From Algoriella xinjiangensis (GTDB taxonomy: Bacteria > Bacteroidota > Bacteroidia > Flavobacteriales > Weeksellaceae): a stretch of 64,000 bases of DNA. Under the pieces are notes generated by a model, which was not told the DNA's origin, searched no databases, and saw only the letters and a program-made list of their open reading frames with translations. The stretch's first letter is position 1. Each line of letters starts with the position of its first letter. The stretch spans positions 62,001-126,000 of the forward strand of contig NZ_FOUZ01000004.1 in the NCBI RefSeq assembly GCF_900115015.1. The letters are read 5' to 3'. Positions 8,386-17,280 of this stretch are shown here, piece by piece. Both the position numbers and the translations under genes were made by a program.

Positions 8386-10904
8386 TACTTTTTAGTCGTT
8401 GTTTTTTTAGCTGTAGTTTTCTTAGTTGTTGCTTTTTTTGCAGGCGCTTTTTTCTTCGGCGCATTGTCTGCAATTATTTTCTCAACTTCTTCTAAAGTTA
8501 AAGCTTCTGGATTAGTTTCTTTTGATAATTCGACTTTTATTTTGCCTTGAATCAAATTATATCTTCCCCAACGTGCTTTTTCTAATCTAATTTCTTGTTT
8601 TGGCCATTCGCGCACAACGCGTTCAGATTCTTTACGCTTTTTATCTTCGATTAACTCGATGATATCAGCTTGAGAAAGATGGTCAAAATCATATTTTTTA
8701 GACACATTAATAAACCATTCATTCCATTTGATAAAAGGTCCAAAACGTCCTTTTCCTTTCGTTACATCGTGTCCTTCGTATTGCGCAACCGGAGCATCAG
8801 CTTTTAGCTTTTCTTCGATTAATTCTACTGCACGATCAAACGAAAGATCCATTGGATCTTCTTCTTTTGGAATAGAAATGTATTTATCGTCAAACTTAAC
8901 ATAAGGTCCAAAACGACCAATATTAACCTCAACTTCGTGTTCTTTATATTCGCCTAAAACTTTCGGTAATTCGAAAAGTTTCATCGCTTCTTCTAATGTA
9001 ATATTATGAATTGATTGATGTTTTTGAATACTCGCAAAACGTGGTTTTTCTTCGTCATCCGATTCTCCAATTTGTATCATCGGTCCAAAACGACCAATAC
9101 GAGCATGCACTTTTTTACCCGAAACAGGATCTATTCCTAATTCGCGTTCTCCAGTTGCACGGTCTGCATTTTCTTGAACATCTTCTACAACATCGTGAAA
9201 TTTAGAATAAAAATCACCAATCATATTTGTCCAATTCACTTTACCTTCTGCAATATCATCAAAGCTAGATTCTACGCGAGCTGTAAAGTCATAATCCATT
9301 ACATTTTTGAAATAATCAACCAAGAAATCATTTACAACAATTCCTATATCTGTTGGCATTAATTTACGACGATCTGCACCATAAATCTCTGTCAATTCAG
9401 CTTTTTTGATTTGATTATCAACTAATTTTAATGTATTGTATTTTCTTGAATTTCCGTCTAATTCTCCAACTTCAACATATCCTCTGTTCTGGATTGTAGA
9501 AATTGTTGGTGCGTATGTAGATGGTCGTCCAATACCTAATTCTTCTAATTTCTTTACCAAAGATGCTTCTGTGTAACGCGCTGGTGCACGAGAAAAACGT
9601 TCAGTTCCGTTAATTTCGTCTGCAATCAACTTTTCGTTAACTTTTACACTTGGTAATAAAACTTTGTCGTCATCAACTTCCTCATCATCATGAGATTCTT
9701 GGTAAACTTTTAAGAAACCATCAAAAACAATTACTTCTCCTTTTGCTTGAAAAATAAATTTATTTTGATTGTTATCAATATCAATAATTGTACGCTCTAA
9801 TTCGGCATTTGCCATTTGCGAAGCAACGGTACGTTTCCAAATTAAATCATATAATTTACGCATAGAATCGTCTCCACTAATCGATTGATTTTCGAAATGT
9901 GTTGGACGAATTGCCTCGTGAGCCTCTTGCGCAGATGAGTTTTTGTTTTTATATTTTCTTATCTCAACATATTTATCACCATACTCTGCACTAATTGTTG
10001 CTTTTAAAGCCGACAATGCATCATCAGATAAATTTACACTATCTGTTCTCATGTAAGTAATGTGTCCAGATTCGTATAATTGTTGCGCAACACGCATGGT
10101 TCTAGATACTGAAAAACCTAATTTACGAGAAGCTTCTTGTTGTATTGTAGATGTTGTAAATGGTGCAGAAGGTGTACGTTTTGCAGGTTTTTTCTGTAAA
10201 TCATTTACCTTAAAACTAGCGCCAATACATGTTTCTAAGAAATCTTCGGCTTCTTTTAATTTAGAAAATTCTTTTGTAAGTACTGCTTTTAAAGTTTTTC
10301 CTTCGGCTGTTTCAAAAATTGCAACAAAGCGATAAGAAGAAACGGGTACAAATTTCTGAATTTCTTTTTCGCGTTCGACAATTAATCGAACCGAAACTGA
10401 TTGTACACGACCTGCAGATAAGCCTGGTTTAATTTTTTTCCATAAAATTGGAGACATTTCAAAACCTACCAAACGATCTAATACACGACGCGCTTGTTGT
10501 GCATCAACTAAATTAATATCTATTTCGCGAGGATTTTCTACGGCGCGTTGAATTGCTTTCTTTGTAATTTCGTTAAAAACAATACGTTTTGTATCTTTAT
10601 TTTCTAAACCTAAAACATTGTACAAATGCCATGAAATTGCCTCACCTTCGCGATCCTCATCGGATGCCAACCAAACAGTTTGTGCTTTTGCTGATAGTTT
10701 TTTTAACTTACTAACTACATCTTTTTTATCTGGTGTGACTTCGTAAATTGGTTTGAAATGATTTTCTATTTCGATACCCATTCCTTTCTTCGGTAGATCT
10801 ACCACGTGACCAAAACTTGACTCCACGATAAAATCATCACCTAAAAAACCTTGAATGGTTTTTGCTTTTGCTGGGGACTCAACAATTACGAGATTCTTCG
10901 ACAT
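8385..10904 (-). CDS. topA: DNA topoisomerase I (type IA)
   Basis: The 839-residue enzyme relaxes negative supercoils through a 5'-phosphotyrosine intermediate. The TOPRIM domain is at the N-terminus, with Glu9 (VESPAKAK) and the acidic cluster SDEDREGE (81-88). The catalytic tyrosine is Tyr284 in HITYMRTDS. The C-terminal part carries about four topoisomerase C-terminal repeats of the RxGRFGPxI type (for example ARIGRFGPMIQ, VNIGRFGPYVK, KGRFGPFIKW), not Cys4 zinc ribbons. It ends in a Lys/Thr/Ala-rich tail (ATTKKTTAKKTTTKK) that resembles histone-H1-like DNA-binding tails, frequent in this phylum. Start ATG at 10904 is 23 nt below a good promoter. Confidence 0.97.
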   Translation of the reverse strand: MSKNLVIVESPAKAKTIQGFLGDDFIVESSFGHVVDLPKKGMGIEIENHFKPIYEVTPDKKDVVSKLKKLSAKAQTVWLASDEDREGEAISWHLYNVLGLENKDTKRIVFNEITKKAIQRAVENPREIDINLVDAQQARRVLDRLVGFEMSPILWKKIKPGLSAGRVQSVSVRLIVEREKEIQKFVPVSSYRFVAIFETAEGKTLKAVLTKEFSKLKEAEDFLETCIGASFKVNDLQKKPAKRTPSAPFTTSTIQQEASRKLGFSVSRTMRVAQQLYESGHITYMRTDSVNLSDDALSALKATISAEYGDKYVEIRKYKNKNSSAQEAHEAIRPTHFENQSISGDDSMRKLYDLIWKRTVASQMANAELERTIIDIDNNQNKFIFQAKGEVIVFDGFLKVYQESHDDEEVDDDKVLLPSVKVNEKLIADEINGTERFSRAPARYTEASLVKKLEELGIGRPSTYAPTISTIQNRGYVEVGELDGNSRKYNTLKLVDNQIKKAELTEIYGADRRKLMPTDIGIVVNDFLVDYFKNVMDYDFTARVESSFDDIAEGKVNWTNMIGDFYSKFHDVVEDVQENADRATGERELGIDPVSGKKVHARIGRFGPMIQIGESDDEEKPRFASIQKHQSIHNITLEEAMKLFELPKVLGEYKEHEVEVNIGRFGPYVKFDDKYISIPKEEDPMDLSFDRAVELIEEKLKADAPVAQYEGHDVTKGKGRFGPFIKWNEWFINVSKKYDFDHLSQADIIELIEDKKRKESERVVREWPKQEIRLEKARWGRYNLIQGKIKVELSKETNPEALTLEEVEKIIADNAPKKKAPAKKATTKKTTAKKTTTKK

Positions 10905-10926
10905 ATTGTTTTCTTAAAAATTTCTG

Positions 10927-10959
10927 CAAAATTAATGACAAAAAAATGAAGCAGCCAAA
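10927..10959 (-). promoter_or_regulatory. topA promoter (Bacteroidota -33/-7)
   Basis: On the minus strand TTTG (10959-10956), 21 nt, then TAATTTTG (10934-10927): an exact fit to TTTG-N19-21-TAnnTTTG. The -33 box lies inside the terminator hairpin of the upstream gene. Confidence 0.6.
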
Positions 10960-10978
10960 AATGATTTTCAACTGCTCC
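10938..10978 (-). terminator. terminator of the membrane-protein gene at 10988
   Basis: On the minus strand GGAGCAGTTGAAAA pairs with TTTTTGGCTGCTTC, loop about 3-4 nt, using several G-U pairs; a run of T follows. The wobble pairs form only in the minus-strand RNA, which fixes the direction. Confidence 0.65.
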
Positions 10979-10987
10979 AATTTTTTT

Positions 10988-11812
10988 CTATTTCATGTAA
11001 GGATTATCCTTATAAATATCTGTTCCTATTTGACTTATTTCATCTGAATTATCTTCAGAAAAACCTACAACTTCTTTGTATAAAACATACATTAGGATGT
11101 AAATAATCGGAATTGTTGCTATTACACCGATACAACATAACAATAATCCGACAAACAAAGCTGCAAGACATATTAATAATACTGTAAAAAATCCGCCAAA
11201 ACTTTTAAAAGCTAATTTCATACTATAACTAAGTGCATCTTTAATATCTGCTGATGCAAAAATAATTAGTGGAAGCACTAATAACCACATTGTATATACC
11301 ACAAAACCTGGAATAATACATAATACAAAACCTACAGACCCTACAATTTGAACAATTAATGTAACTAAAAATAAGTTTAAGAATTTACCATTTTTATAAT
11401 GAACAAATATATCCGAAAACTCAATATTTTGATGTTGATCAAATTTACGCGCCATCACAAAAATACTATACAAAATTGGATATAAAGCCGATGATAATAA
11501 ACTACTAATTGTTGATGAAAGTGCAAAATTAGAATTCATAAATATATCTTTATAATAATCTTGCATTGCAGTAATATCACCACTGTTTGAAATTGCTTCT
11601 AATTCATCTTGATCAATTTCTACAGTCGGAAGAAAAATTCCTAAAATAGCGCTCAAAATCCATGAAGTTAATCCATAAATAATTACAGCTAAGATTGCAA
11701 AACCTGCAATACCTTTAAAAATTTCAAAGGCTTTATCCATTACAGAGCTTGCACTTACTTTAAATCCCGTTTCTAGCTGTTTATTAATCTTTTCCTGTAT
11801 ACTGTTATCCAT
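10988..11812 (-). CDS. multi-pass membrane protein of unknown function
   Basis: A 274-residue protein with about five to six hydrophobic helices (for example GIAGFAILAVIIYGLTSWIL, FLVTLIVQIVGSVGFVLCII and VLLICLAALFVGLLLCCIGV). A cytoplasmic start of about 25 residues (MDNSIQEKINKQLETGF) precedes the first helix. The IIPGFVVYTMWLLVLPLII segment resembles a repeat common in membrane proteins of the glycerophosphodiesterase-membrane-domain type, but this is a weak resemblance. The start is set at ATG 11812: the longer frame would begin with TTG at 11872, upstream of a clear promoter whose predicted start site is near 11836. No function is assigned. Confidence 0.75.
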   Translation of the reverse strand: MDNSIQEKINKQLETGFKVSASSVMDKAFEIFKGIAGFAILAVIIYGLTSWILSAILGIFLPTVEIDQDELEAISNSGDITAMQDYYKDIFMNSNFALSSTISSLLSSALYPILYSIFVMARKFDQHQNIEFSDIFVHYKNGKFLNLFLVTLIVQIVGSVGFVLCIIPGFVVYTMWLLVLPLIIFASADIKDALSYSMKLAFKSFGGFFTVLLICLAALFVGLLLCCIGVIATIPIIYILMYVLYKEVVGFSEDNSDEISQIGTDIYKDNPYMK

Positions 11813-11842
11813 ACGTTCTTTATTTTTAGAATTTGGTTTCCT

Positions 11843-11873
11843 CAAATCTACAATAATGTTAATAAAATGCAAA
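11843..11873 (-). promoter_or_regulatory. promoter of the membrane-protein gene (Bacteroidota -33/-7)
   Basis: On the minus strand TTTG (11873-11870), 19 nt, then TAGATTTG (11850-11843). The site decides the start codon of the gene, since it lies inside the longer open frame. Confidence 0.6.
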
Positions 11874-11909
11874 AGAAAATTTTACTGCCAATATGTCACA
11901 TAGTTTTAT

Positions 11910-11917
11910 TATTTTTG
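11910..11917 (+). promoter_or_regulatory. -7 element of miaB
   Basis: TATTTTTG fits TAnnTTTG, 22 nt before the miaB ATG. No convincing -33 box is seen at the right spacing. Confidence 0.4.
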
Positions 11918-11939
11918 CACCATAAATATACATTTCAGA

Positions 11940-13385
11940 ATGCATACAGAAGAAAAACATATAGACGAAGCAAGACAAGGAGAGGCTTTACTTACAGCAC
12001 CTACACGTAATGCAACGAAGAAATTATTCTTAGAAAGCTACGGTTGTCAAATGAATTTCTCGGATAGCGAGATTGTTGCGTCTATCTTAAATAACGAAGG
12101 ATATCAAACCACAAATAAAGTAGACGAAGCAGATTTAATTTTATTAAACACCTGTTCTATCCGCGAAAAAGCAGAACAAACTGTTCGTAAACGTTTAGGA
12201 ACTTTAAACGCAATTAAAAAACAAAATCCAGGTCTTAAAATTGGCGTTTTAGGTTGTATGGCCGAACGATTGAAACATAAATTTCTTGAAGAAGAACATT
12301 TAGTTGATATTGTTGTTGGTCCTGATGCTTACCGCGATTTACCAAATTTACTAAACGAAGTAGAAGATGGTCGTGATGCTGTAAACGTGCAATTATCAAA
12401 AGAAGAAACATATGCCGAAATTTCACCTGTTCGTTTAGGAGGAAATGGCGTTACAGCTTTTGTAACAATTACACGTGGTTGCGATAATATGTGTACATTT
12501 TGTGTTGTTCCTTTTACACGTGGTCGCGAGCGTTCTCGTGATCCACATTCAATCTTAAATGAGTGTAAAGAATTAGCAGAAAGTGGCTACAAAGAAATTA
12601 CACTTTTAGGTCAAAACGTCGATTCGTACTTATGGTATGGTGGTGGAGCTAAAAAAGATTTCAAAAATGCAAACGAAATTCAGAAAGCAACAGCGGTAGA
12701 TTTTGGTCAATTATTAGACATGGTCGCTACGCAAGTTCCAAATGTAAGAATTCGTTTTTCTACATCTAATCCACAAGATATGCAGGAAGATGTTTTAGAA
12801 ATGATGGCGAAACACAAAAACATTTGTAAATACATTCACCTTCCTGTGCAATCGGGTTCTACAACTGTTTTAGAGCGTATGAATCGTCAACACACACGCG
12901 AAGAATATTTTGAATTAATAGATAAAATTCGTCGCATTGTACCAGGTTGTGCAATTTCTTTTGATATGATTGCTGGTTTTTGTGGAGAAACAGAAGAAGA
13001 ACACCAAGATACATTATCGTTAATGGAATATGTGAAATATGATTTCGGTTATATGTTTGCTTATTCTGAGCGTCCAGGAACACCTGCGCACAAAAAAATG
13101 CCAGATGATGTATTACCAGAAGACAAAAAACGTCGTTTACAAGAAATCATCGCAATGCAGCAAAAACATTCTGCAGAACGTATGAATAGTTATCTTGGAC
13201 AAACACACGAGGTTTTAATCGAAGGAAATTCTAAACGTGACGAAAACTTTTGGTACGGAAGAAATACACACAATGCCGTTCTTGTTTTTCCGAAAGTAGA
13301 AGGAACAAAAATTGGTGATTTTGTAAACGTAAAAGCAAATACTTGCACAACAGCCACTATAATTGGCGAAATGATTTCAGCTTAA
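11940..13385 (+). CDS. miaB: tRNA-2-methylthio-N6-dimethylallyladenosine synthase MiaB
   Basis: The 481-residue radical-SAM methylthiotransferase adds a methylthio group to i6A37 of tRNAs reading UNN codons. The N-terminal UPF0004 domain has the three cluster cysteines Cys36 (SYGCQMNF), Cys72 ([10 protein letters not shown]) and Cys106 (LGCMAERL). The radical-SAM motif CDNMCTFC (Cys181, 185, 188) follows, and a TRAM domain closes the protein. It carries a 12-residue-long insertion around [13 protein letters not shown]. It heads the plus-strand series miaB, sigma-54 regulator, lptE, TPR protein, secG. Confidence 0.96.
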   Translation: MHTEEKHIDEARQGEALLTAPTRNATKKLFLESYGCQMNFSDSEIVASILNNEGYQTTNKVDEADLILLNTCSIREKAEQTVRKRLGTLNAIKKQNPGLKIGVLGCMAERLKHKFLEEEHLVDIVVGPDAYRDLPNLLNEVEDGRDAVNVQLSKEETYAEISPVRLGGNGVTAFVTITRGCDNMCTFCVVPFTRGRERSRDPHSILNECKELAESGYKEITLLGQNVDSYLWYGGGAKKDFKNANEIQKATAVDFGQLLDMVATQVPNVRIRFSTSNPQDMQEDVLEMMAKHKNICKYIHLPVQSGSTTVLERMNRQHTREEYFELIDKIRRIVPGCAISFDMIAGFCGETEEEHQDTLSLMEYVKYDFGYMFAYSERPGTPAHKKMPDDVLPEDKKRRLQEIIAMQQKHSAERMNSYLGQTHEVLIEGNSKRDENFWYGRNTHNAVLVFPKVEGTKIGDFVNVKANTCTTATIIGEMISA

Positions 13386-13465
13386 AAATAATTGATGTCT
13401 TTTGAATATTTTTTAATCAATAATTAAAAATAAATTCAACTTGACAATTAAAAAAATAATAAAAA

Positions 13466-14731
13466 ATGGATTCTTTACAAACTATTAAACAACGTTTTGG
13501 AATCATTGGAAATAATGTAGTCTTGAATCGCGCAATTGAAAAAGCGATTCAAGTTGCACCTACCGACATCTCTGTTTTGGTTATCGGAGAAAGTGGTGTT
13601 GGTAAAGAGTTTTTTCCAAAAATCATTCACAATCAATCTGCCCGCAAACACAATGCTTACATTGCTGTAAACTGCGGTGCAATACCAGAAGGTACAATTG
13701 ATTCTGAATTATTTGGTCACGAAAAAGGAGCTTTTACTGGTGCTACACAAGCACGTAAAGGTTATTTTGAAGTTGCCGATGGAGGAACAATTTTTTTAGA
13801 TGAAGTTGGCGAATTACCCTTATCTACACAAATTCGTTTGTTACGTATTTTAGAATCGGGCGAATTTATGAAAGTAGGTTCTTCGGAATTGCAAAAAACA
13901 AATGTGCGTATTGTTGCCGCAACCAATGTAAAACTGAAAGAAGCTGTTGAAAAAGCTAAATTCCGAGAAGATTTATATTATCGTTTAAATACAATTCAAA
14001 TTGATATTCCGCCTTTGCGCGAGCGTAAAGAAGATATTAATTTATTGTTCAGAAAATTTGCTTCAGATTTTGCGAATAAATACAGAATGCCGCATATCGA
14101 GCTTTCTCCAGAAGCGCAAAACTATATTGCAAATTATCCTTGGCCAGGTAATATTCGTCAATTAAGAAATTTTGCAGAACAGGTTTCTGTTGTTGAAAAA
14201 GAGCGTGTAATTTCATTAGAAAAAATAATGGAATTGTTACCACATAGTTCAACAATGTTAACGGTTACCAATAAAAAAGACAAGAATTCTTCTGACTTTA
14301 TGGAACGTGAACTTTTATTTAAAGTTCTGCTCGACATGAAAAAAGATTTGAATGATTTACGTGCTTTAACATTGGATTTGATTAAACACAAAGACAATGA
14401 AGAATTTAATGGTAGTACGCAAGAATTAATTCAGCGCGTTTATCAAGAACAAGACGAAGATGAACACGATTTTACGCCAAGTTCTTATAATTTAGTTCCA
14501 GCTGCAAACGCTCCAAAACCAACTTATCAACCACCTCAATACGATTATTCGGATGATGTGTATGATGTTAGTCCAATTGAAGAGCCAGAGTCGCTTTCGT
14601 TACAAGATAATGAGAAGGAAATGATAAAATTGGCCTTGGAAAAACACAAAGGAAAACGAAAAATGGCGGCAGACGAATTAGGCATTTCCGAACGTACGTT
14701 GTACCGTAAAATCAAACAATATCATTTGTAA
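13466..14731 (+). CDS. sigma-54-dependent transcriptional activator without receiver domain
   Basis: The 421-residue bacterial enhancer-binding protein begins almost directly with the AAA+ domain: Walker A GESGVGKE (41-48), the sigma-54 contact loop GAFTGA (88-93), Walker B TIFLDEVGE (108-116) and the RLNTIQIDIPPLRER segment. A linker of about 120 residues with many acidic residues and prolines follows, then a Fis-type helix-turn-helix at the extreme C-terminus (AADELGISERTLYRKIK). There is no receiver or GAF domain, so activity must be set by level, by a partner or by the linker. It opens promoters used by RpoN. Two TTGGCACG elements that could be such promoters occur in this window (before groES and at 43433). 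lptE begins one base after its stop. Confidence 0.9.
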   Translation: MDSLQTIKQRFGIIGNNVVLNRAIEKAIQVAPTDISVLVIGESGVGKEFFPKIIHNQSARKHNAYIAVNCGAIPEGTIDSELFGHEKGAFTGATQARKGYFEVADGGTIFLDEVGELPLSTQIRLLRILESGEFMKVGSSELQKTNVRIVAATNVKLKEAVEKAKFREDLYYRLNTIQIDIPPLRERKEDINLLFRKFASDFANKYRMPHIELSPEAQNYIANYPWPGNIRQLRNFAEQVSVVEKERVISLEKIMELLPHSSTMLTVTNKKDKNSSDFMERELLFKVLLDMKKDLNDLRALTLDLIKHKDNEEFNGSTQELIQRVYQEQDEDEHDFTPSSYNLVPAANAPKPTYQPPQYDYSDDVYDVSPIEEPESLSLQDNEKEMIKLALEKHKGKRKMAADELGISERTLYRKIKQYHL

Positions 14732-14732
14732 C

Positions 14733-15254
14733 ATGAATCGATTAAAATTTTTAGCATTATCCGTTTTTGCTATTTTTACGTTATCAAGTTGTGGATCTAT
14801 GTCGGGCGGTTATTCGCTTTCTGGCGCGGCAATTCAACCCGATTGGCAAACAATTTATGTGGCTACTTTTCCTAATTATGCACCGCAACAAAATCCGACT
14901 TTAAGTCAAGATTTAACAATTGCGGTACAAGATATTTTTAGAAGTAGAACAAAGTTAAAATTAAACTCGAACGAAAATTCGGACTTAATTATTGAAGGAG
15001 AAATTTCTGGATACGATGTTGCGCCACAAGCCATTCAGAGTAATGACATTGCAGCAGAAAACCGATTAACTGTCTATGTAAAAATTCGTTATATTAACAA
15101 CAAAGACGAGACTAAAAGTTACGAACGTACTTTTTCTGCCTTTCAACCTTATGACGGAAATGCAATGTTGAGTACTGTAGAGCCTAATATTGTTCCTAAA
15201 ATTATCGAAGATATTCGCGACCAAGTATTTGCTTCTATTGCGATGGATTGGTAA
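14733..15254 (+). CDS. lptE: LPS assembly lipoprotein LptE
   Basis: A 173-residue lipoprotein with the lipidated Cys at residue 20 (FTLSSCGSMSGG). The mature N-terminus GGYSLSGAAI and the plan of a small alpha/beta domain match the Bacteroidota LptE family, which plugs the LptD barrel and helps insert LPS in the outer membrane. The gene starts one base after the regulator gene and is followed by the TPR-like protein and secG, a gene order I know from flavobacteria; that order supports the call, since LptE sequences diverge strongly. Confidence 0.85.
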   Translation: MNRLKFLALSVFAIFTLSSCGSMSGGYSLSGAAIQPDWQTIYVATFPNYAPQQNPTLSQDLTIAVQDIFRSRTKLKLNSNENSDLIIEGEISGYDVAPQAIQSNDIAAENRLTVYVKIRYINNKDETKSYERTFSAFQPYDGNAMLSTVEPNIVPKIIEDIRDQVFASIAMDW

Positions 15255-15275
15255 AATTTAACTTAAATTTGAGCA

Positions 15276-16400
15276 ATGACTAGAATTGAATATTTAGTAG
15301 CACATCCGTACGAGGTAGAAAAATCGGATATACCGCTTCTTAAAAAAGAAGTCGAAAAATATCCTTATTTCTATACTTTGCGCGCACTTTTGCTTTATGG
15401 TTTGAAGAAAGAAAATCATCCATCGTTTGAGGATTATTTAAACAAAACCTCTATCCATAGTAGTAATCGTGTTGATTTGTATCATTATATCAATTCGAAA
15501 CCACTTCCAAAAGAAGAAAAAATTATTGAAAATGTACAAGAAAATTCTACGATAAAGGAAAATACAATCGAACAAGAAACTGAATCTTTTAATGATGAGA
15601 AATTAGAGGAAGAAGTTTTAAAAGTTGAGCCTATTTCTCTAATTGAAGAAGATAATATTGACAACGATTTGGTTGATGAAATGATTGAAAATGATACCGA
15701 AGAATCTGAATTGAGAACAGATCATGTGGTTGAAATTATTTCGGAAGATGAATTGAATAAAGTTGTTGAAGAATCTAAATTAGCACATAAAACGTCGGAT
15801 CAAGAAATTGAAAATGCGGTGTTACAAACTTCTGGAATAGAAATTTCTGTTGAAAAACCTCAGCCAGAAGAAAAAAATACAATTCAAGAAACTGAAGAAA
15901 ATAATCTTGTTGAAATATCAGAATCTGTTGTGATAATTGATGAAATGATTTCTGAAGAAAAAGAAGTTATGGTACAAGATTCTGCTATAATCGAAGAAAA
16001 ATTAAACAATAATTTAGATAAAGAATCGTTTTCTTTTTCGGATTGGTTAAAAAAGGTTCCTTCGCAATCAAAAGATCAAAAAACAATTGAAGCAGAACAA
16101 GAAACTGCCGAAAGAGAAATAAAATATAAATTGATTGATGACTTTTTGGAAAAAAATCCAAAAATAATTCCGATGAAAAAAACGGATATTACACCTATCC
16201 AAGTTTCATCAAATTTCAGTCATAACAGCGAAGAATATTCGGATTTGATGACCGAAACTTTGGCTCAAATTTACATTGAGCAAAGAAAATATGATAAAGC
16301 AATTAAAGCTTATAAGATATTAATTTTGAAATATCCAGAAAAAAATAGTTTATTTGCAAATCGAATTAAAGAAATTGAAAATTTAAAAAACTCTAAATAA
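15276..16400 (+). CDS. TPR-like protein with long acidic central region, function unknown
   Basis: The 374-residue protein has no signal peptide. An N-terminal helical part (about 1-80; YPYFYTLRALLLYGLKKE) and a C-terminal TPR-like pair of helices (TLAQIYIEQRKYDKAIKAYK, about 325-344) flank about 200 residues very rich in Glu, Asp, Asn and Ile. The central part looks disordered and low in complexity. It lies in the lptE-secG block with a gap of 21 bases before and 4 bases after, so it is co-transcribed with secG. A scaffold or assembly role is possible but not shown. Confidence 0.75.
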   Translation: MTRIEYLVAHPYEVEKSDIPLLKKEVEKYPYFYTLRALLLYGLKKENHPSFEDYLNKTSIHSSNRVDLYHYINSKPLPKEEKIIENVQENSTIKENTIEQETESFNDEKLEEEVLKVEPISLIEEDNIDNDLVDEMIENDTEESELRTDHVVEIISEDELNKVVEESKLAHKTSDQEIENAVLQTSGIEISVEKPQPEEKNTIQETEENNLVEISESVVIIDEMISEEKEVMVQDSAIIEEKLNNNLDKESFSFSDWLKKVPSQSKDQKTIEAEQETAEREIKYKLIDDFLEKNPKIIPMKKTDITPIQVSSNFSHNSEEYSDLMTETLAQIYIEQRKYDKAIKAYKILILKYPEKNSLFANRIKEIENLKNSK

Positions 16401-16404
16401 TAAA

Positions 16405-16758
16405 ATGGGACTATTTCAGTTTTTCATGGTTATTATCATGATTTTATGCGTATTGTTGGTATTAGTAGTTTTATCTCAAAACCCTAAAGGAGGAGGATTA
16501 TCTTCTACTTTTGGCGGTGGCGGAGGAAGCCAAATGTTTGGAGTTCAGAGAACAAACAAATTCTTAGACAACACAACTTGGGGATTATTTATCGCTATTA
16601 TTCTTTTAATCGTTGGAGCTGGTGTAACACACGAAAATCCAAACGCATTAAAACCAATTAAACAAAATGTAACGGCGCCTGCTAATAATTTACCAGCGCA
16701 GCCATCTGCTAACGGTGCGGCACAATTGCCGGCACAACCTGCACAACCAACAAAATAA
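16405..16758 (+). CDS. secG: preprotein translocase subunit SecG
   Basis: A 117-residue protein with two transmembrane helices (about 3-24 and 52-70), joined by the Gly-rich loop NPKGGGLSSTFGGGGGSQMF that marks SecG. The C-terminus is an Ala/Pro/Gln-rich tail not needed for the core function. SecG is the accessory subunit of the SecYEG channel. The ATG lies 4 bases after the upstream stop; a strong terminator follows, ending the transcript. Confidence 0.95.
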   Translation: MGLFQFFMVIIMILCVLLVLVVLSQNPKGGGLSSTFGGGGGSQMFGVQRTNKFLDNTTWGLFIAIILLIVGAGVTHENPNALKPIKQNVTAPANNLPAQPSANGAAQLPAQPAQPTK

Positions 16759-16777
16759 TTATTTATTTTACATAACT

Positions 16778-16806
16778 AAGCCTCACAAATTTGTGAGGCT
16801 TTTTTT
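16778..16806 (+). terminator. rho-independent terminator after secG
   Basis: A 12-bp stem, AAGCCTCACAAA / TTTGTGAGGCTT, is followed by a run of T. Confidence 0.9.
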
Positions 16807-16850
16807 GTTTATATTAATTAATAATCATTAATTTAGATAATAAATCAATT

Positions 16851-17276
16851 ATGAAATATTATTTATCCTCTTTATTATTATTAATTTTATTTACGATGGG
16901 TTGTAGTCAACAGAAAAATGTTACCATAATTCCAAGTTCGGAAATAAATATTTTAAGATCTACTTATTTAGAAGAAAGTTGCAAAAACGAATTGCAAGTT
17001 TTTACAAATATGGAGGATTATAACACATTTCAATTATCATTAGTAAAACCAGGTCAAAGAAATCCACCACTTCAAATTATTGACTTTTCTACAAAAAATA
17101 TTGCTGTAATTTGTAAACAAAATATCGCGAATTATCATATTTCGGAAATAAATTCTTCTTCAAAGAAAAACAGTTTAAAACTTGAACTAAATGAAGATCA
17201 AGATCCTGCGAATATGGATAATTTAATAATCATAGAAATCCCTAAAACGATAAAAAAATTAACACTTGAATTATAA
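16851..17276 (+). CDS. small lipoprotein of unknown function
   Basis: A 141-residue protein with a lipoprotein signal, lipidated Cys at residue 18 (LFTMGCSQQ). The mature part is a short mixed alpha/beta sequence with two more cysteines (SCKNELQVF and VICKQN) that could pair in the periplasm. No family is recognised. It ends 4 bases before the ATG of the secreted metalloprotease gene and may be expressed with it, but nothing in the sequence shows a shared function. Confidence 0.7.
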   Translation: MKYYLSSLLLLILFTMGCSQQKNVTIIPSSEINILRSTYLEESCKNELQVFTNMEDYNTFQLSLVKPGQRNPPLQIIDFSTKNIAVICKQNIANYHISEINSSSKKNSLKLELNEDQDPANMDNLIIIEIPKTIKKLTLEL

Positions 17277-17280
17277 TATT

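Noticed and set aside
11813-11872. 20-residue N-terminal extension of the membrane protein
   Set aside because: The frame start is TTG, and a good -33/-7 promoter lies within this stretch, so it cannot be translated from that promoter.
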